Shown in pieces: positions 9,253 through 21,475 of a stretch of DNA of 64,000 bases. How positions within the stretch are numbered: the stretch's first letter is position 1; the number at the start of each line of letters is the position of its first letter. The position numbers were made by a program, and so were the translations under genes. Under the pieces are notes generated by a model. The model had not been told where the DNA came from. It made no database searches and was given only the letters and a program-made list of their open reading frames with translations. The stretch is from Triglochin maritima (Eukaryota > Streptophyta > Magnoliopsida > Alismatales > Juncaginaceae): assembly GCA_963682175.1 (NCBI GenBank), contig OY821774.1, forward strand, positions 48,312,201-48,376,200, given 5' to 3'.

Positions 9253-10252
9253 TTTAGGTTGTCTTCTTTAGTTCAAAAAATGAAAGTGGAAAAAATCATT
9301 TGAAGTTTTTTTTATAACTTTCATAGAAGTTCAATTGGTACTCCAGCTTCATGTTTTTTTTTTAAGTTTTTATCTCGGATGGTTAAATTTATAATTTTTT
9401 CGGCAAACCAATCATTCAACATTTATCCAAAAGTCTATTCTTCTTTTTTAAAAGTTTTTTCTGTAAATTAATCACGCCTAAATTAGTTACTCCCCAGTCA
9501 TTCTAGTAATTTATTTTCTCACATCCTTAAGATTATCACAAACCAATGGTTAGAAATTCTTTCACTTCATCTGCCTTATGGACTGTACAGTCTGTATTTC
9601 AGTTTCATCCACCCTTTTGTTCGATCACTCACTCGTCTTCCTTCCCCACCAAAATATGGGTAGCAAAAGGCCGGTGCCCTTTGTTATTGCATGCCACAAA
9701 GAAGGGCCTCTCATCTCCTCTTTTCGATTTTATTCCCTTACGAAAGGTGGGATTCTCCAATGCTCTTAAGCTTTTATGATCTCTTTTTGCAGCTTTTATG
9801 CTTCTTATGTTTCCCGCCAAGGGATAAAATCCAAGGATTGGTGGGAGACAACACAATAACGGTGTCTTTTTGTAAGATACTAACTTCTTCCGATCTTTGT
9901 TTTACCATTTCTGGAAGATGCATGAGGTTGAGACCCACAATTGATGGAAATCTTCTTCTTCTTCTTCTAAGTTTATTCTGTGTGTGTGAAAATGTTAGTG
10001 ATTTTACTATTTCCTCTCAATAATGTGAGGTATATGTGTAGTACATCTTTATACGTACTTACCTATATTAAGGAGATAAAATAACAAATTTTGATTGTTT
10101 TTCCCACTTTAATTCTATCTTTAATTTCCATGAGTTTGCCACCATTGGAACTTTAAGTACCACATTAGAGAACTAGCGGAGGTTGTATACTTGTGTGATT
10201 TTTTTTCCAAAGCAAACAGGACGGCTTAGTCATCATATTTTATTGATCTATC
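9253..10252. other. Non-coding; holds one diverged single copy of the minisatellite unit
   Basis: No gene is supported. A frame at 9546-9779 has no recognisable domain. At about 10051-10078 the sequence TACGTACTTACCTATATT followed by AAGGAGATA closely resembles one minisatellite unit from 6958-8460. It stands alone in sequence otherwise unrelated to the array. Confidence 0.5.
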
Positions 10253-10854
10253 AATAAATTACAGTGCAAAAAAGAAGTTGACTAATAAAGTGATCGGTCT
10301 AAGATAGCACGATGCAATTGCAAGTGAAAAAACACGAAAATAAAACAAGTATCGATCCGTATAATCTAACAAGAATGCCCTAATCTATGCATCACTATGA
10401 AGTGTAATCATATGAAATTTCTACTTTAAAGTATTTGACATGATGAGGTGTAGGTTTGTGTGCCTTGAAAACACTTGTCCTACATTCGGACGTCTGAATT
10501 CAGATCGGACGACCGATCCATTATGGACAGTCGATTCTGGAGTTTACTGCCTTCGCTTGTTCGGACTACCACTTAATGTTTAAACGTTCGAGTCCCAGTC
10601 AACAAAGTATTGTTTCTTCTCTGGATCCTCTATGTCGGACAACCATTTGGCTCTTGGTCGTCCAAAATCCAAATTCTGGTTGACCACCAACCTTTCGGTT
10701 GACTGAATTGCAGATATCAAACTCGTTTCATTGGAATCTCAGGTTCGGTCGATCCTTTGGCAATCGATTGATCGTTTCTGCGCACGAAGTAATTTTACCT
10801 TAATGGCAGTTTAGACTTTTTCTTACTCTTTTTGGGTGCCCTAAACTTTTCATA
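10253..10854. other. Unclassified LTR-like remnant with degenerate palindromes
   Basis: AT-rich sequence followed by a CGGACGACCG/CGGTCGATCC-type cluster (10490-10775). The cluster has the same look as the palindrome clusters in the LTRs but is more decayed, with many TCGA cores changed to TTGA or TCGAT. It lies outside the neighbouring solo LTR and probably belongs to an older LTR. Ends were not identified. Confidence 0.35.
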
Positions 10855-10859
10855 TATAT

Positions 10860-12769
10860 TGTAATAACCTAATCTAAAACATCTTAATTAACTAAACCTA
10901 AACCTAATTAACCTAATCTAATCCTGGAATAGTGTAGCATGAGGTGTTGATTTAGGATTGGATGAGGTGGAGGTTGGATAAGAATTGGTTTGCCTATAAA
11001 TTGGAAGGTAAGGTTAATAAAACGTTTTCTTTTCCTTTTCAACAACCAGAGCTTGAGAGAAGAGGTTAGAGAGAAGAAGAAGAAGGAGGTGAAGAAGAAG
11101 AGGAGAAGAAGTGAAGAAAGAGAAGAAGAAGTGGAGTGAAGTGGTGCAAGCTTGGGAGGCTTCTTCACTCGACCAAAAGGTATGCCAAATCTTCAATATA
11201 ACTCACTTGTGCCTTGTGAGTGTTGGGGATCGACGTTGGTGTCGAATTCCCCGTCGGAATTCAACCAATTCAGAGGTTGAAGACGACGATCGGTCGACCG
11301 GTGCCAGTGGGCAGTCGACCGATCCTATTATTATATTGATGTTTACCCGCGAACGGTCGAACGATGTCGTTAGACGGTCGACCGTTATGCCAGATTTGTG
11401 CGGGAAAAAGGGGATATACTGTTATCGGTCGAACGGGACCACTTAGCCGGTCGACCGAATAACAATGAGAATGGGTCGGTTGGGGATTTTGACTTATTAA
11501 ACGGTCGAACGTCCTTTACCTTGTTCGACCGATCCATTCGATGCTAAGTCGGTTGGGAGCTTTGACCATCAAAACGGTCGACCGCTCTTTAACTCTCGGT
11601 CGACCGACTGAGCATTTAATTAAGCGGTAGAGTGCTTGTGTTGATTCGGTTGAACTGTATTTCAGTTCCGGTCGACCGAACGAGACTTGAGCAAATTATT
11701 GAAAGACCTGTTATCGGTCGAACGGCCCCTTGGTTCGACCGGTCGGATATATATATTATATAAAATGGTATAGCGTAGACCTTCCAAACGGTCGACCGCT
11801 AGATGACTTTTGTTCGACCGATTGGTCGGTAATTCGGTTGGCGTGGTTCGACCGGTAGATTTGTTTGTACAGTACTGTGTACTGTGTGGGGGACCGGTCG
11901 ACCGGTGTGCTTGTAGCGGTCGACCGATCTACCGCAGGTTGGGGGATTTATCCACACGCGATCCGTCGATGTCAGGTCGACTACCGGCTCCGAGGCGACG
12001 GTTGATTACCGGCTTTGAGAGCTACGGATTTCACCTTCGACGAAGGCGTATTATTGTTGTACCTTTTTCCTCTCTTACCGAGCGGGGTGTGAGGGATGTG
12101 TACCGTAAACCTTGGGCAGTTTGCGAGGGTTTAGCGGTAGGCCGAGGATGTTCTGGCAGGGTGCGCGCTAGGCGACTCTTGGGGGAGCAGTGGCTGTCGT
12201 CTGACCCGAGTTGTGTATTCGGCGGGCTGACTCGCTCCTTGGGTGCGGCGTGTACCAGGGGTTCCTTCCTGCACTTTTTGGGGAGCAGTGGTGTCGACTG
12301 ACCCTTGTGAGGCAGCGGTGGACTGACTTGACCCTAGTGGCAGGAGTGGTTCAGTGCCGCGGAGGCGGTGAGGGCATTATTGTGGGCCCGAGGCGGATGA
12401 TCATGTGCATAGCATTGCATTGTCTTTAATTCCTTTTTATATTTTAGGAGGTTTGGTATACGGGGTTCCTTCAGGGAACTCAGGCATGTTTGTTGTTTGC
12501 ATTTCAGGTAGCGAGCAGGGTTAGAGTTTGAGGTGGTGACCGAGGACGGTGCCCCCGAGATCAGATCATGTAGTTGTCAGTCTTGTCCTTTTGAGGTGAT
12601 TACTTATTGTATAGCTTTTGTCGTAATCACAGTCAGTTTGTATATTTGACTTCCACGTGGATCATATTTATATTATATATGTTGGTTTGTTTCCCGTGAC
12701 GTGCCCAGTGTTGACCGTTGACGGTCTTTATTTTTGTTTAAATTTTCCGCTGTTTTCGGGTACGTTACA
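10860..12769 (-). mobile_element. Solo LTR, TGTAACG family (copy 1), minus orientation
   Basis: Read on the minus strand it starts TGTAACGTACCCGAAAACAG and ends GGTTATTACA. It is bordered by a 5-bp duplication TATAT (10855-10859 and 12770-12774). It is about 1910 bp long and matches the plus-oriented copy at 20064-21976 in several places: CAGCGGAAAATTTAAA near the start, ATGCCTGAGTT and CCCCGTAT about 300 bp further in, a palindrome cluster in the middle, and a GA-rich block near the end. No retrotransposon proteins are present. The TGTAACG start is usual for some Ty3/gypsy LTRs, but the family is inferred only from the LTR. Confidence 0.82.
11290..11932. promoter_or_regulatory. Cluster of CGGTCGACCG palindrome doublets
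   Basis: About ten doublets of CGGTCGACCG or asymmetric relatives (CGGTCGAACG paired with GTTCGACCG) are seen. Most have an 11-12 bp spacer, so centres are 21-22 bp apart. Examples start near 11290, 11354, 11425, 11501, 11574, 11648, 11715, 11789 and 11893. In this LTR family the first member of a pair is often CGGTCGAACG and the second CGGTCGACCG or GTTCGACCG. Confidence 0.75.
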
Positions 12770-12774
12770 TATAT

Positions 12775-15275
12775 ACTATTTCTTGTGTTTATGGTTTAAT
12801 AATGAGATTTTAGAGTGTTGAGAGCCACAAAATTGGGAGAGGTAGGTTTAACCACTTTCAAGCTTAGAGTTTAAGGATTTTGGAGAAAAATCGTGGTGTT
12901 GGAGGAGTCTATCATTCAACAACGAAATCCTTCCGAGCATTTACTTCCCCATGTCTCTTTTTCCATTGTAACTTCATCAATCTTTTTCATAGTGAAGCTC
13001 TGATCGTCTGCACCTGTGGTTTTCGTGATTTGGGTTTCCACGTATACCTTGATGTTGTGGTTTGTTTGTAGTTTGCTCTTTTATCGCTTACTCAAAGTTA
13101 AATACATGTTAAGCGTTCGTTAAATTGCCTAGCTTTCATTCGGGATTTATCATCACTTCCACTCTTTCGGTCCACAACTATTTCCTAACATGATGCTATC
13201 TTGGAAAGCAAAGAGTTCTAATCGATCCATACATTCATAAACAACATACATAAAATATATGTTTATGCCAGAAAGATGTTTTTTTATATAAGTTGGACAG
13301 TATCAAATGCATCGGTGTTTAAGAATAGAATTGATATCCAATAAATGATAAATAGCATATTTAGGTTCACAACATGTTAAATAAGGTGAGATTGTGAGAT
13401 ACCCAAAATGCATAGACGCATGCAAATGGTTGAATTCTTATATATGGGAAGACTTCTATTCATTCAGATCAAGATATGTAACAATTCAAATGACCCCTAA
13501 CCTTGAAAAACCAACACCATAAAATAATCAAACTCCGCAACAATCAACAACAAGTAGTCTTCTAGGGTTTAATTAGAGTAAAAAATTCTTAAATTAAGAA
13601 ATACAAACTTCAATATGGTGCATTTCTATGGATGCCTCGGAAATTTAAATAATTTCACCTTAACCTTTCTTGGAGATATAGAATCGAGAAATAATTGCAG
13701 TTTAACTAGGAAGAAAATTTGAAGCTAAGAGCAATCTCATTCGCTACAAAAAAAATTAAATGGAAGCAATCTCCTGAGGGTTTTAGTTAAAATGCAAAAA
13801 CAAGATTTCATTCAATAAATATATACCTGCGTAATCATATCAAGTTGTTATCAAATGATGACGGATGAAGAGACTCCCTATTTGATCTGGCAACGTGCAA
13901 AAATGGACCAGCCACAACCTCCATCATCTAGCTTTGCAACACTTCAAACTATGCTACTTTCTATCAACATAGGCATGCATTACACTTCTCAAGAAAAGCA
14001 ATTAACATGAGAATGAAAAGCATTCCTTCTCATTCACTTCCACTTCATATCCTAATTAGGGCATATTGGTCTCCTTCCAATAGAGATATGTCAGACCATT
14101 CAAGGGTATGCCATAGCTAGATAATGTAGGAAAACGAGCTTTTGGAGAAGCTTTGACTTGTTTTCTAATCTAGGAATGTATCATAATATTTCACCTATAT
14201 ACATAGGAGAAATCCATTTGGACGTACATGTGGCTTATGGAGTCATATCTCTTGAAATTGTTTCTGAGATGTTAATACATTCAGTAGTTGAGATCTAGAT
14301 GACCAATTGTGTAAATTCAGCTTGTTAAAGTTGGTCAACACGTCGTCGTAAACATGTAAATCTAGATACTACACATGAATAACCTTTTTTTAATTTAATA
14401 CATAACATGAGATTAACATCTCATATATACTTTAAATGTAGTGAATCAAAATTTTGTGAGACTGAGGGACTTAATTATCAACTTTTTGTCTTGAATGGTT
14501 ACATAACATAAAATTATTTCTTCAGATAAACACTTCTTCAACACTTCATCCTACTTAATTCAAGTTATTTGAATGTGGATCAAATTAAAACGCTGCAACT
14601 CACAAAGCTGACAAACTTTAGATATGACTTACACAAGGTAGGTAATTAATAGTCACTTGACTCTTACAAGAAAACCAAGTAAAAAGCCCATGTTGCGTAA
14701 CGACAATTGGTAACGAGTGCACATCATGACCACAACTCAAACCCCGAAAACAATGGAAAAGGAGAGGGATAACGAAAGCTTTGACAAACAACAAATAGCT
14801 AGTAATATTTTAGAGGGAAAAGCACAACAAGAATGGCATCCTAAACCCACGCGTAAGGGATACTTTTCATCATTCCCCTCTCTCTCTAAAACCAAGATGT
14901 GACGTTAGATTGGCATTTGGAAGTGGGATCTTTTTACATGGGATGATGGGTGAAGTCATTGTTTAGTGATTCTCCCCATGCATGCTTCCACCCTTCTTTA
15001 TGTATATGGACCTCTATCATTGTTTTAGCTTTCCAAAGTTTTCATATATTTGAGTGATCGATGTGGTGTGCAAAATACAAAATGCAGTTAAATTTTATTT
15101 TCTTGGAAAGGTGTGGTGTGGTGGTGGCCTTCTTGCGCACTATGTCGTGCATGACCCTACCACAGCTTTTCTTCTTACGAAACATGCTTACATGTCACCT
15201 ATCATAGTTGATGTGTTTTGAACTATTTAGTTAGATCAAATACAGATGATTGTTTTCTTTATCCGTTATAATTTG
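12775..15275. other. Non-coding intergenic region
   Basis: 2.5 kb of AT-rich sequence with no conserved coding frame, no terminal repeats that could be paired and no RNA gene. Small open frames (for example 12880-13071 and 14717-14902) have no recognisable domain and are likely chance. Confidence 0.5.
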
Positions 15276-15280
15276 GTGTA

Positions 15281-15528
15281 TAATGAATTTCGTAATGTTT
15301 GTATTATTTTTCTTGATTCTTTGTGTTACAAATGTAAGAATATATATATATATATACATAGAGAGACGTTGGACTGAATGATTTGTTGCCTATTGCAAAA
15401 CATGTCTGACCTGTCAAAAATATGAGCTTGATGAGTTTCCTTTGATGAATATAGCCGTTGGAGATATTGCTTGATTTCATTAGGCAGTGATGACGTTTAT
15501 GAGTCTGAGCCACCTTTGTATTTCAACA
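15281..15528 (-). repeat. 3' LTR of copia element A
   Basis: 248 bp. On the minus strand it starts TGTTGAAATACAAAGG. It is homologous to the two separated pieces 19970-20063 and 21977-22131, with many point differences, so the insertion is old. Confidence 0.82.
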
Positions 15529-18500
15529 CTACCACTCAAGTTGAGTCCGGAAGAGATTGAAGGAACCCAACTTGTGAAGAATATTATGGAACTGTTTCTG
15601 GTCGAGTGATTTGGTGAAGATATCCGCGAGTTGATTTTTACTCTGAACATAAGGAACATCAATTTTTTTGGCTTGAATTTTTTCTCTAATGAAGTGACAG
15701 TCTACTTCAATGTGCTTGGTTCGATCGTGAAAAACGGGATTGGAGGCAATGTGTCGAGCAGCATTGGTTGTCACAATACATTAACATAGGGTCCTTGTAT
15801 GGAACTTTCATTTCGTTGAGGATTGTTTGAGCCTGATTAGCTCACTAGTAGTGGATGTCATGATCTTGTATTCAGCTTCAACACTGGACCTTGCGACAAC
15901 CTTTTGCTTCTTGCTTCTCCATGTGACCAAGTTTCCACTCACAAAGGTACAAAATCATGTTGTGGACTTTCTATCGTAGCTACCAGCCAACCCAATCTGC
16001 ATCAGAGTAACCAATTATTGAATTAGAGTTGTTTCTTTTCATCCATATCCCTTGTCATTGTGTCTTCTTTAGATATCTAAGGATCCTATTTATGATATCA
16101 AGGTGATGAGTGTGGAGAGCATGCATGAACTGACTTATTGTGCTTACGACGTAAGTTATATCGAGTCTTATGACAGTGAGATAAATGAGTTTTCCTACTA
16201 ATCTTTGGTATTGTCCTATGTCATGAAGGGGTTCCCCGTCGTTGGGACCAATCTTCTGATTAGTCTCAATGGGGGTGTTGGCAGGTTTAGGCCCTAATTT
16301 ACCAGTTTCCTTAAGAAGATCTAGAACATACTTTCTTTGGGATAGGAATAAGTTTATATTATAATGAGCAATTTCAATGCCTAAAAAGTATTTCAAGATT
16401 CCTAGGTCTTTAATGTCAAATTTGGTTTTTAGATAAGATTTCACACTGTTGATCTCGACATTGATGTTTCCAGTGATTATGATGCCATCGACATAAACTA
16501 GGACAATGATGGTAAATTTGTTACAATGCTTGATAAACATGGATGCATCATCGGAACATTTTGAAAAACCAAAATGGAGAAGCGAGTGACTGAGTTTTGC
16601 GTACCGTGCTCTGGGAGATTGTTTCAGTCCGTAAATAGATTTGTGAAGTTTGCATACCTGATTTTGAAGAGAGTTATACCCTGGAGGGGGGTTCATGTAC
16701 ACTTCCTCTTCTAAGGAACCTTGGAGGAAGGCATTGCGAACATCCATTTGATACAAGTCCCACCCATAATTACTGCAAAAGAAAGAAGGACTCTTACAGT
16801 GTTCATTTTTGCTACAGGGGAAAAAGTCTCTAGGTAATCAAGTCCGTAGGTTTGGGTGTATCCTTTTGCAACCAGTCTACCCTTATACCGATCAATGGAG
16901 TCATTACTATTGTACTTAATTTTGTATATCTATTTATATTCCACATGTTTGATTCCAGGTTTTGAGGGGACCAAAGTCCAAGTTTGGTTTCTTTCTAGTG
17001 CTTCTAGTTCATCTTTCACGGTTTTTACCCAATTTGTATTTTTAAATGCTTCATAGTAGGAGGTAGGTTCACTAGATCTATCAATTACATTCAAAAATAA
17101 TAATAGGGTGTTATGGCATTGTAGGAGATGTAGTCGGATTGGGTAAGTTGTGTTGTAGGTGATGAAATCTTGGAGATGAGCTGGAGTTCGAGTGGGTCGT
17201 GTAGACATTCTGGCGGGAGCCAATGTGTTCGTCACCTGTAACCTGCTCGTCTCCCCCGGTTTGAGGAGCATGATTTTCCTCAAGGGAAGGAGACAGATCA
17301 ACCAAATCAATGGTAGGGAGAGGAGATGTCTCGCCTGGTGGGTTAGTGTGAAAAGATTTATAATATGATTGATTTTCGAAAAAGGAGACGTCCCGAGATA
17401 TGTAGAGTTCACAATTCACCGGGTCATAACATCTGTACCATTTCTTGTGAAAGGAATACCCAAAGAAAACGATTTTGACAGAGAGGGAATCAAATTTTTC
17501 AATTCGTCTTTTGTGAACATAACAAATGCAACAAAAAATCTTAAGATGATCAATACTCATACGTCTACCATTAAGAATTTCTAGAGGTTGTTTGTTTTGA
17601 ATAACAGGGCTAGGAAGATGATTAATTAGATACAATGCAGTTAAAATGGCTTCAGACCAGAAAATCTTGGGTACATGCGTTTCAAATAGCAGAGCTAGAG
17701 TAACATTCAAAAGGTGACGATTTTTTTCTTTCAGAGATACCATTGTGTTTGGGTGTGTTAATGCAGGTAGTTTGATGAAAAATACATTTTCTTTTTAATT
17801 TTTTTGAAATATGTTACTGGTGTATTCCGACCCGTTATCAGACTGGAGAATTTTAATCCTAGCATCATACATATTTTCTACGAAAGAAACATACTCACGA
17901 AAGATAGAAAAAACATCAGATTTTGATTTTAGCAAGTATAACCAAGTGGTGCGGGAGAAATCATCGATAAAGATAACGAAATATTTAAAGCCATTATAAG
18001 ATTCGACTGGGCCAAGTCCCCAAATGTCAGAGTGTACCATTTCCAGAGGCTTTCGTGTCTGAGTTGTTGACGAATAGAAAGGCAACCTGGTTTGTTTTTC
18101 TAAGCGACAAGTATCACAACATAAATCAATATTTAAATTCAAACTAGGCAATAAATGTTTTAAAACGGGAAGGGATGGGTGTTCCATATGTTTATGCCAG
18201 ATATTTGGCATCTGAGAGGACACATTATTAGAAATTAAACAAATATTCGATTCTAGAACATATACGCCATTAACAAGAGAGCCTCTACCAATCATATTCC
18301 CTGACGTTTGGTCCTGAAAAAGCACATCAAATGGTATAAATATTACATTGCAATTTAAATTTCTAGTGATCCATGATACAGATAACAAATTGGACGTGAA
18401 TTCAGGGACATATAAAATGTTTTCAGCAGTGTTGTTTAATAATTGTGATTCTCCTATTCCATTAATTTTGACTTGATTTCCATTTGCAACCGTGAAAAAC

Positions 18501-19586
18501 TTATTCATATTGGGATCATAATAAATATTGCTTAGTAGATTTTTGTTACCAGTCATGTGATCAGTAGCTCTGGTGTCAATAATCCATGAATTTATGAAAT
18601 TAACAAGATTTGCAATGGAATTAAGAGGACTAATACATGAGTGACTCTAATTCTGACCAGAAATCTGAATGAGACTGTTGAGGTGGGCTAACACATGGTT
18701 TAGCTCCTATTGAACCGACCCAGGCCCATGGAGCCCATGATCAGCTGGAGTACGCACCCCTACAAACACACTTGCACTCAGATCCGGAGTTGCCCACCCT
18801 TTTGCGCTACTTCGGAGGTCGGGTTGTGGGTGATCCGCGTAAGAATCGAAGAAAAAACCCCGACTCCCCGAGCTCGACCTGATCTGCCCTTTTTGGTATT
18901 CTCCTCCAAAGTTAGGGTTAGGGTTCTGGTTTGATTTTCCGCCACTGTTTGGTCCTCTGCTATCACCCGTTTTCCGCCACGTCCATCCTTGGGTGGTCGG
19001 AGGTGCGTATAGAGAAACCAACAACGGTCGCGGTTGTGGCCTTGCTTCTTGTAGTTGTCGCATGTTCATCTCTCATTCTTCCGAACTGCCCTTTGTTTTT
19101 TGTGTTTTGGTTTTGGTGGTTTGCGGTGGTGAATGCTTCGTTTTCTTTTTCTATGTTTTGGTGCATGCCTTGCCTTCAGGTTTCTTCTCTTTAAATCATC
19201 GCTATGATCTGACTGAGGGGCGGAAGCTCTGATGAGGACAAGATTTGTGATTGTAGGGTCTTGTAGCTAGGGCCGAGTCCCACGAGAAAGTGGTAGATTC
19301 GGCCTTGCTCGACTCTTTGTTGGATGACCTTGGAGTTGGTGCTCGGCGGTTCGTAGATCGTGAGCTCGTCCCAACTTCCTTTGAGTGCACCAAGATATTC
19401 GGTGATGAATTTTTGCCATTGTCTTGTTTGTGCGAGTTCTTGTTTTATTTTGAAGACGTGGGCGAAATTTTGCTGCTTGCCATATAAGTTATGTGTCTCA
19501 TCCCACAATTCTTTTGTTGAGTTTGAGTAGAGAAAGATGTCGATGATTGGTGGTTGCATGGAGTCAAATATCCATGTCATCACCAA
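15529..19586 (-). pseudogene. Copia element A gag-pol remnant
   Basis: Pieces on the minus strand, in coding order: gag N-terminal UBN2-like region (19191-19586, KELWDETHNLYGKQQNFAH), gag C-terminal part (about 18707-19069), gag-pre-integrase and integrase (17795-18556, with VHSDIWGLGP for the first Asp and QSDNGSEYTS for the second), integrase C-terminal extension (17111-17743), reverse transcriptase N-terminal part (16930-17412), reverse transcriptase (16055-16756, [12 protein letters not shown]) and the RNase H tail (15529-15774, [13 protein letters not shown]). The frame is broken at least six times. The polymerase YVDD box reads YVDG, so even an intact frame would lack one catalytic aspartate. 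Confidence 0.88.
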
Positions 19587-19955
19587 ATGGTCCGCGATTT
19601 ACCACTCCGCGATCTTGGTGTTGTCTGTTGGTTTTTGGGTATCTCCATTGATGTGGCTTAGCTTGCCCTTACCACTGAGGGACATGGTGATTGACCTCGC
19701 CCATGAGAGGTAGTTTGTGTCGTTGAGAAGCTGTGTGGTTAGTCTTTGTGGTGTTGCTCCTTCTGAGGCCATGAGAAATGATGGAGGCCGCCTTTGGTGT
19801 CAACCGTCGGTGATGGTCGGGGATGAGAATATGGATATGGATGAGAATATGGTTTGCTTGGTTTGGTGTGTGGGATGGGAGTCTGCGATGATTTTTGGGT
19901 AAGTTTCTGAGGCGATGATCGCTGGTGATGAACGCCCAGTGTCTGAGACGTTTTA

Positions 19956-19969
19956 CTGCTCAGATATCA
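19956..19969 (-). promoter_or_regulatory. Primer-binding site of copia element A (decayed)
   Basis: On the minus strand TGATATCTGAGCAG directly follows the 5' LTR. It differs at few positions from the usual TGGTATCAGAGC site complementary to initiator tRNA-Met. Confidence 0.65.
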
Positions 19970-20462
19970 TAATGAATTTGGTAATGTTTGTATTATTTTT
20001 CTTGATCGTTTGTGTTACAAATGTACGAATATATATGTGTACATAGAGAGACTTTGGACTGAATGTAACGCCCCGAAACAGCGGAAAATTTAAAACTTTA
20101 AACAGATAAAGAATTAACACTAGGGTCGTCACCAAACCACGAGTACATATATATATAATATGGGAAACTGTACAATACAAGAGTCAAGGATGATTACAAC
20201 CCAACACCAAAGCTATACAACACATGTACAAGGGAAAGATCATCCACCTCGAAGAACAAAAGAGACAGGATCTGGTCTGGGTGCTCCTGTCCGCAGTCAC
20301 CACCTCCTAATGACGCGTACGACCTGACATAAAACATGAATATGCCTGAGTTTCCCATGGAAACCCCGTATGCCAAACCCTTAAAATATGAACATAATAT
20401 GTGAAATGAAACATGAAATGAAATGCAGTAAAACATAACAATCTCCCGTGCACACCAGGCAC

Positions 20463-20838
20463 CCGCTCCTCAGAGCCACAACAACAACGTGCACACAAGG
20501 CACCGCCGGTCAGAGTCTCGGCCAACGCTCCGTAGAGCCACAACACGTGCACACAAGGCACCGCCGGTCAGAGTCTCGGCCAACGCTCCGTAGAGCCACA
20601 ACACGTGCACACAAGGCACCGCCGGTCAGAGTCTCGGCCAACGCTCCGTAGAGCCATAACACGTGCACACAAGGCACCGCCGGTCAGAGTCTCGGCCAAC
20701 GCTCCGTAGAGCCACAACACGTGCACACAAGGCACCGCCGGTCAGAGTCTCGGCCAACGCTCCGTAGAGCCACAACACGTGCACACAAGGCACCGCCGGT
20801 CAGAGTCTCGGCCAACGCTCCGTAGAGCCACAACACGT
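20463..20838. repeat. 58-bp tandem array (about 6 copies) inside the solo LTR
   Basis: The unit GCCAACGCTCCGTAGAGCCA followed by CAACACGTGCACACAAGGCA and CCGCCGGTCAGAGTCTCG recurs with a period of exactly 58 bp, starting at 20521, 20579, 20637, 20695, 20753 and 20811. A diverged partial copy lies before these. The copies are almost identical, so expansion was recent. Each unit contains CACGTG (a G-box-like palindrome) and a CGGAGCGTTGG block. The other LTR of this family shows no such array. Confidence 0.92.
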
Positions 20839-20957
20839 CCCTCCTCTCAGGCCGACAATGTCTGTACCGTCGCCCCAAAAAGGCCGGAGACCCATTGCCC
20901 TCGAGACGGATCCAACAACACACGGCACAAGCATCCATATGCAAAACAGTGCCCAAA

Positions 20958-21475
20958 CGGTCGAACGGAAGAACCCAAACGGTCGACCGAACACCACCAC
21001 TATTCCTCAGAAAAACCAAAATAACGTCCAACCGGTCGAACGGGGCCCGGGGCCCCGTTCGACCGAAATCCAACAGGGAAAATCCTCTCTTGCTCAAAAA
21101 GCACCAATGGTCGAACGACTCACCAATCACGGTCGACCGAAAACATCCAGGGAAATCCCCCAACAAAACCGCACTACACGGTCGACCGAAATCGCACTTC
21201 CGGTCGACCGGCCAATAAGTTAACTTAAACCCCGGTCGGACGAAGTCAATGAGCGGTCGACTGTTTAGATGATCAACGCCCCCAACCGACCCACAACAGT
21301 GCTTTTCGGTCGAACGGCAAAGGGGACCCGTTCGACCGAAAACACGCAGAGCCTTTTTCCCTGGTAAAACGTACCACCGGTCGACCACTCGAAGAGTATC
21401 GTTCGACCGATACAAGGGTTTTCCGCCCAAATTACACTACGACTGGTCGACCGCGCCATCCCGCCGGTCGACCGT
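20958..21475. promoter_or_regulatory. Cluster of CGGTCGACCG palindrome doublets
   Basis: Eight or so doublets with centres about 22 bp apart are seen, for example near 20958/20980, 21110/21131, 21180/21201, 21307/21329, 21376/21398 and 21445/21465. Between them 21033-21065 is a near-perfect 33-bp inverted repeat (CGGTCGAACGGGGCCC, one base, then its complement), the most symmetric site in the window. Confidence 0.78.

Noticed and set aside
9546..10023. Overlapping open frames of 60-110 codons on both strands
   Set aside because: No conserved motif, signal or splice context. Several frames are open at once, which is typical of chance in C-rich stretches.
11810..12301. A 163-codon open frame
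   Set aside because: Lies entirely within the minus-oriented solo LTR (10860-12769) and has no recognisable domain.
20463..20838. CRISPR-like appearance of the regularly spaced repeats (also 28129-28508)
   Set aside because: The repeats are contiguous, without unique spacers, and lie in a plant LTR and a plant DNA transposon.
20684..21430. A 248-codon open frame on the minus strand
   Set aside because: It spans the 58-bp array and the palindrome cluster of a solo LTR with exact target duplications. The frame is open because the repeats lack stops, and no domain is present.
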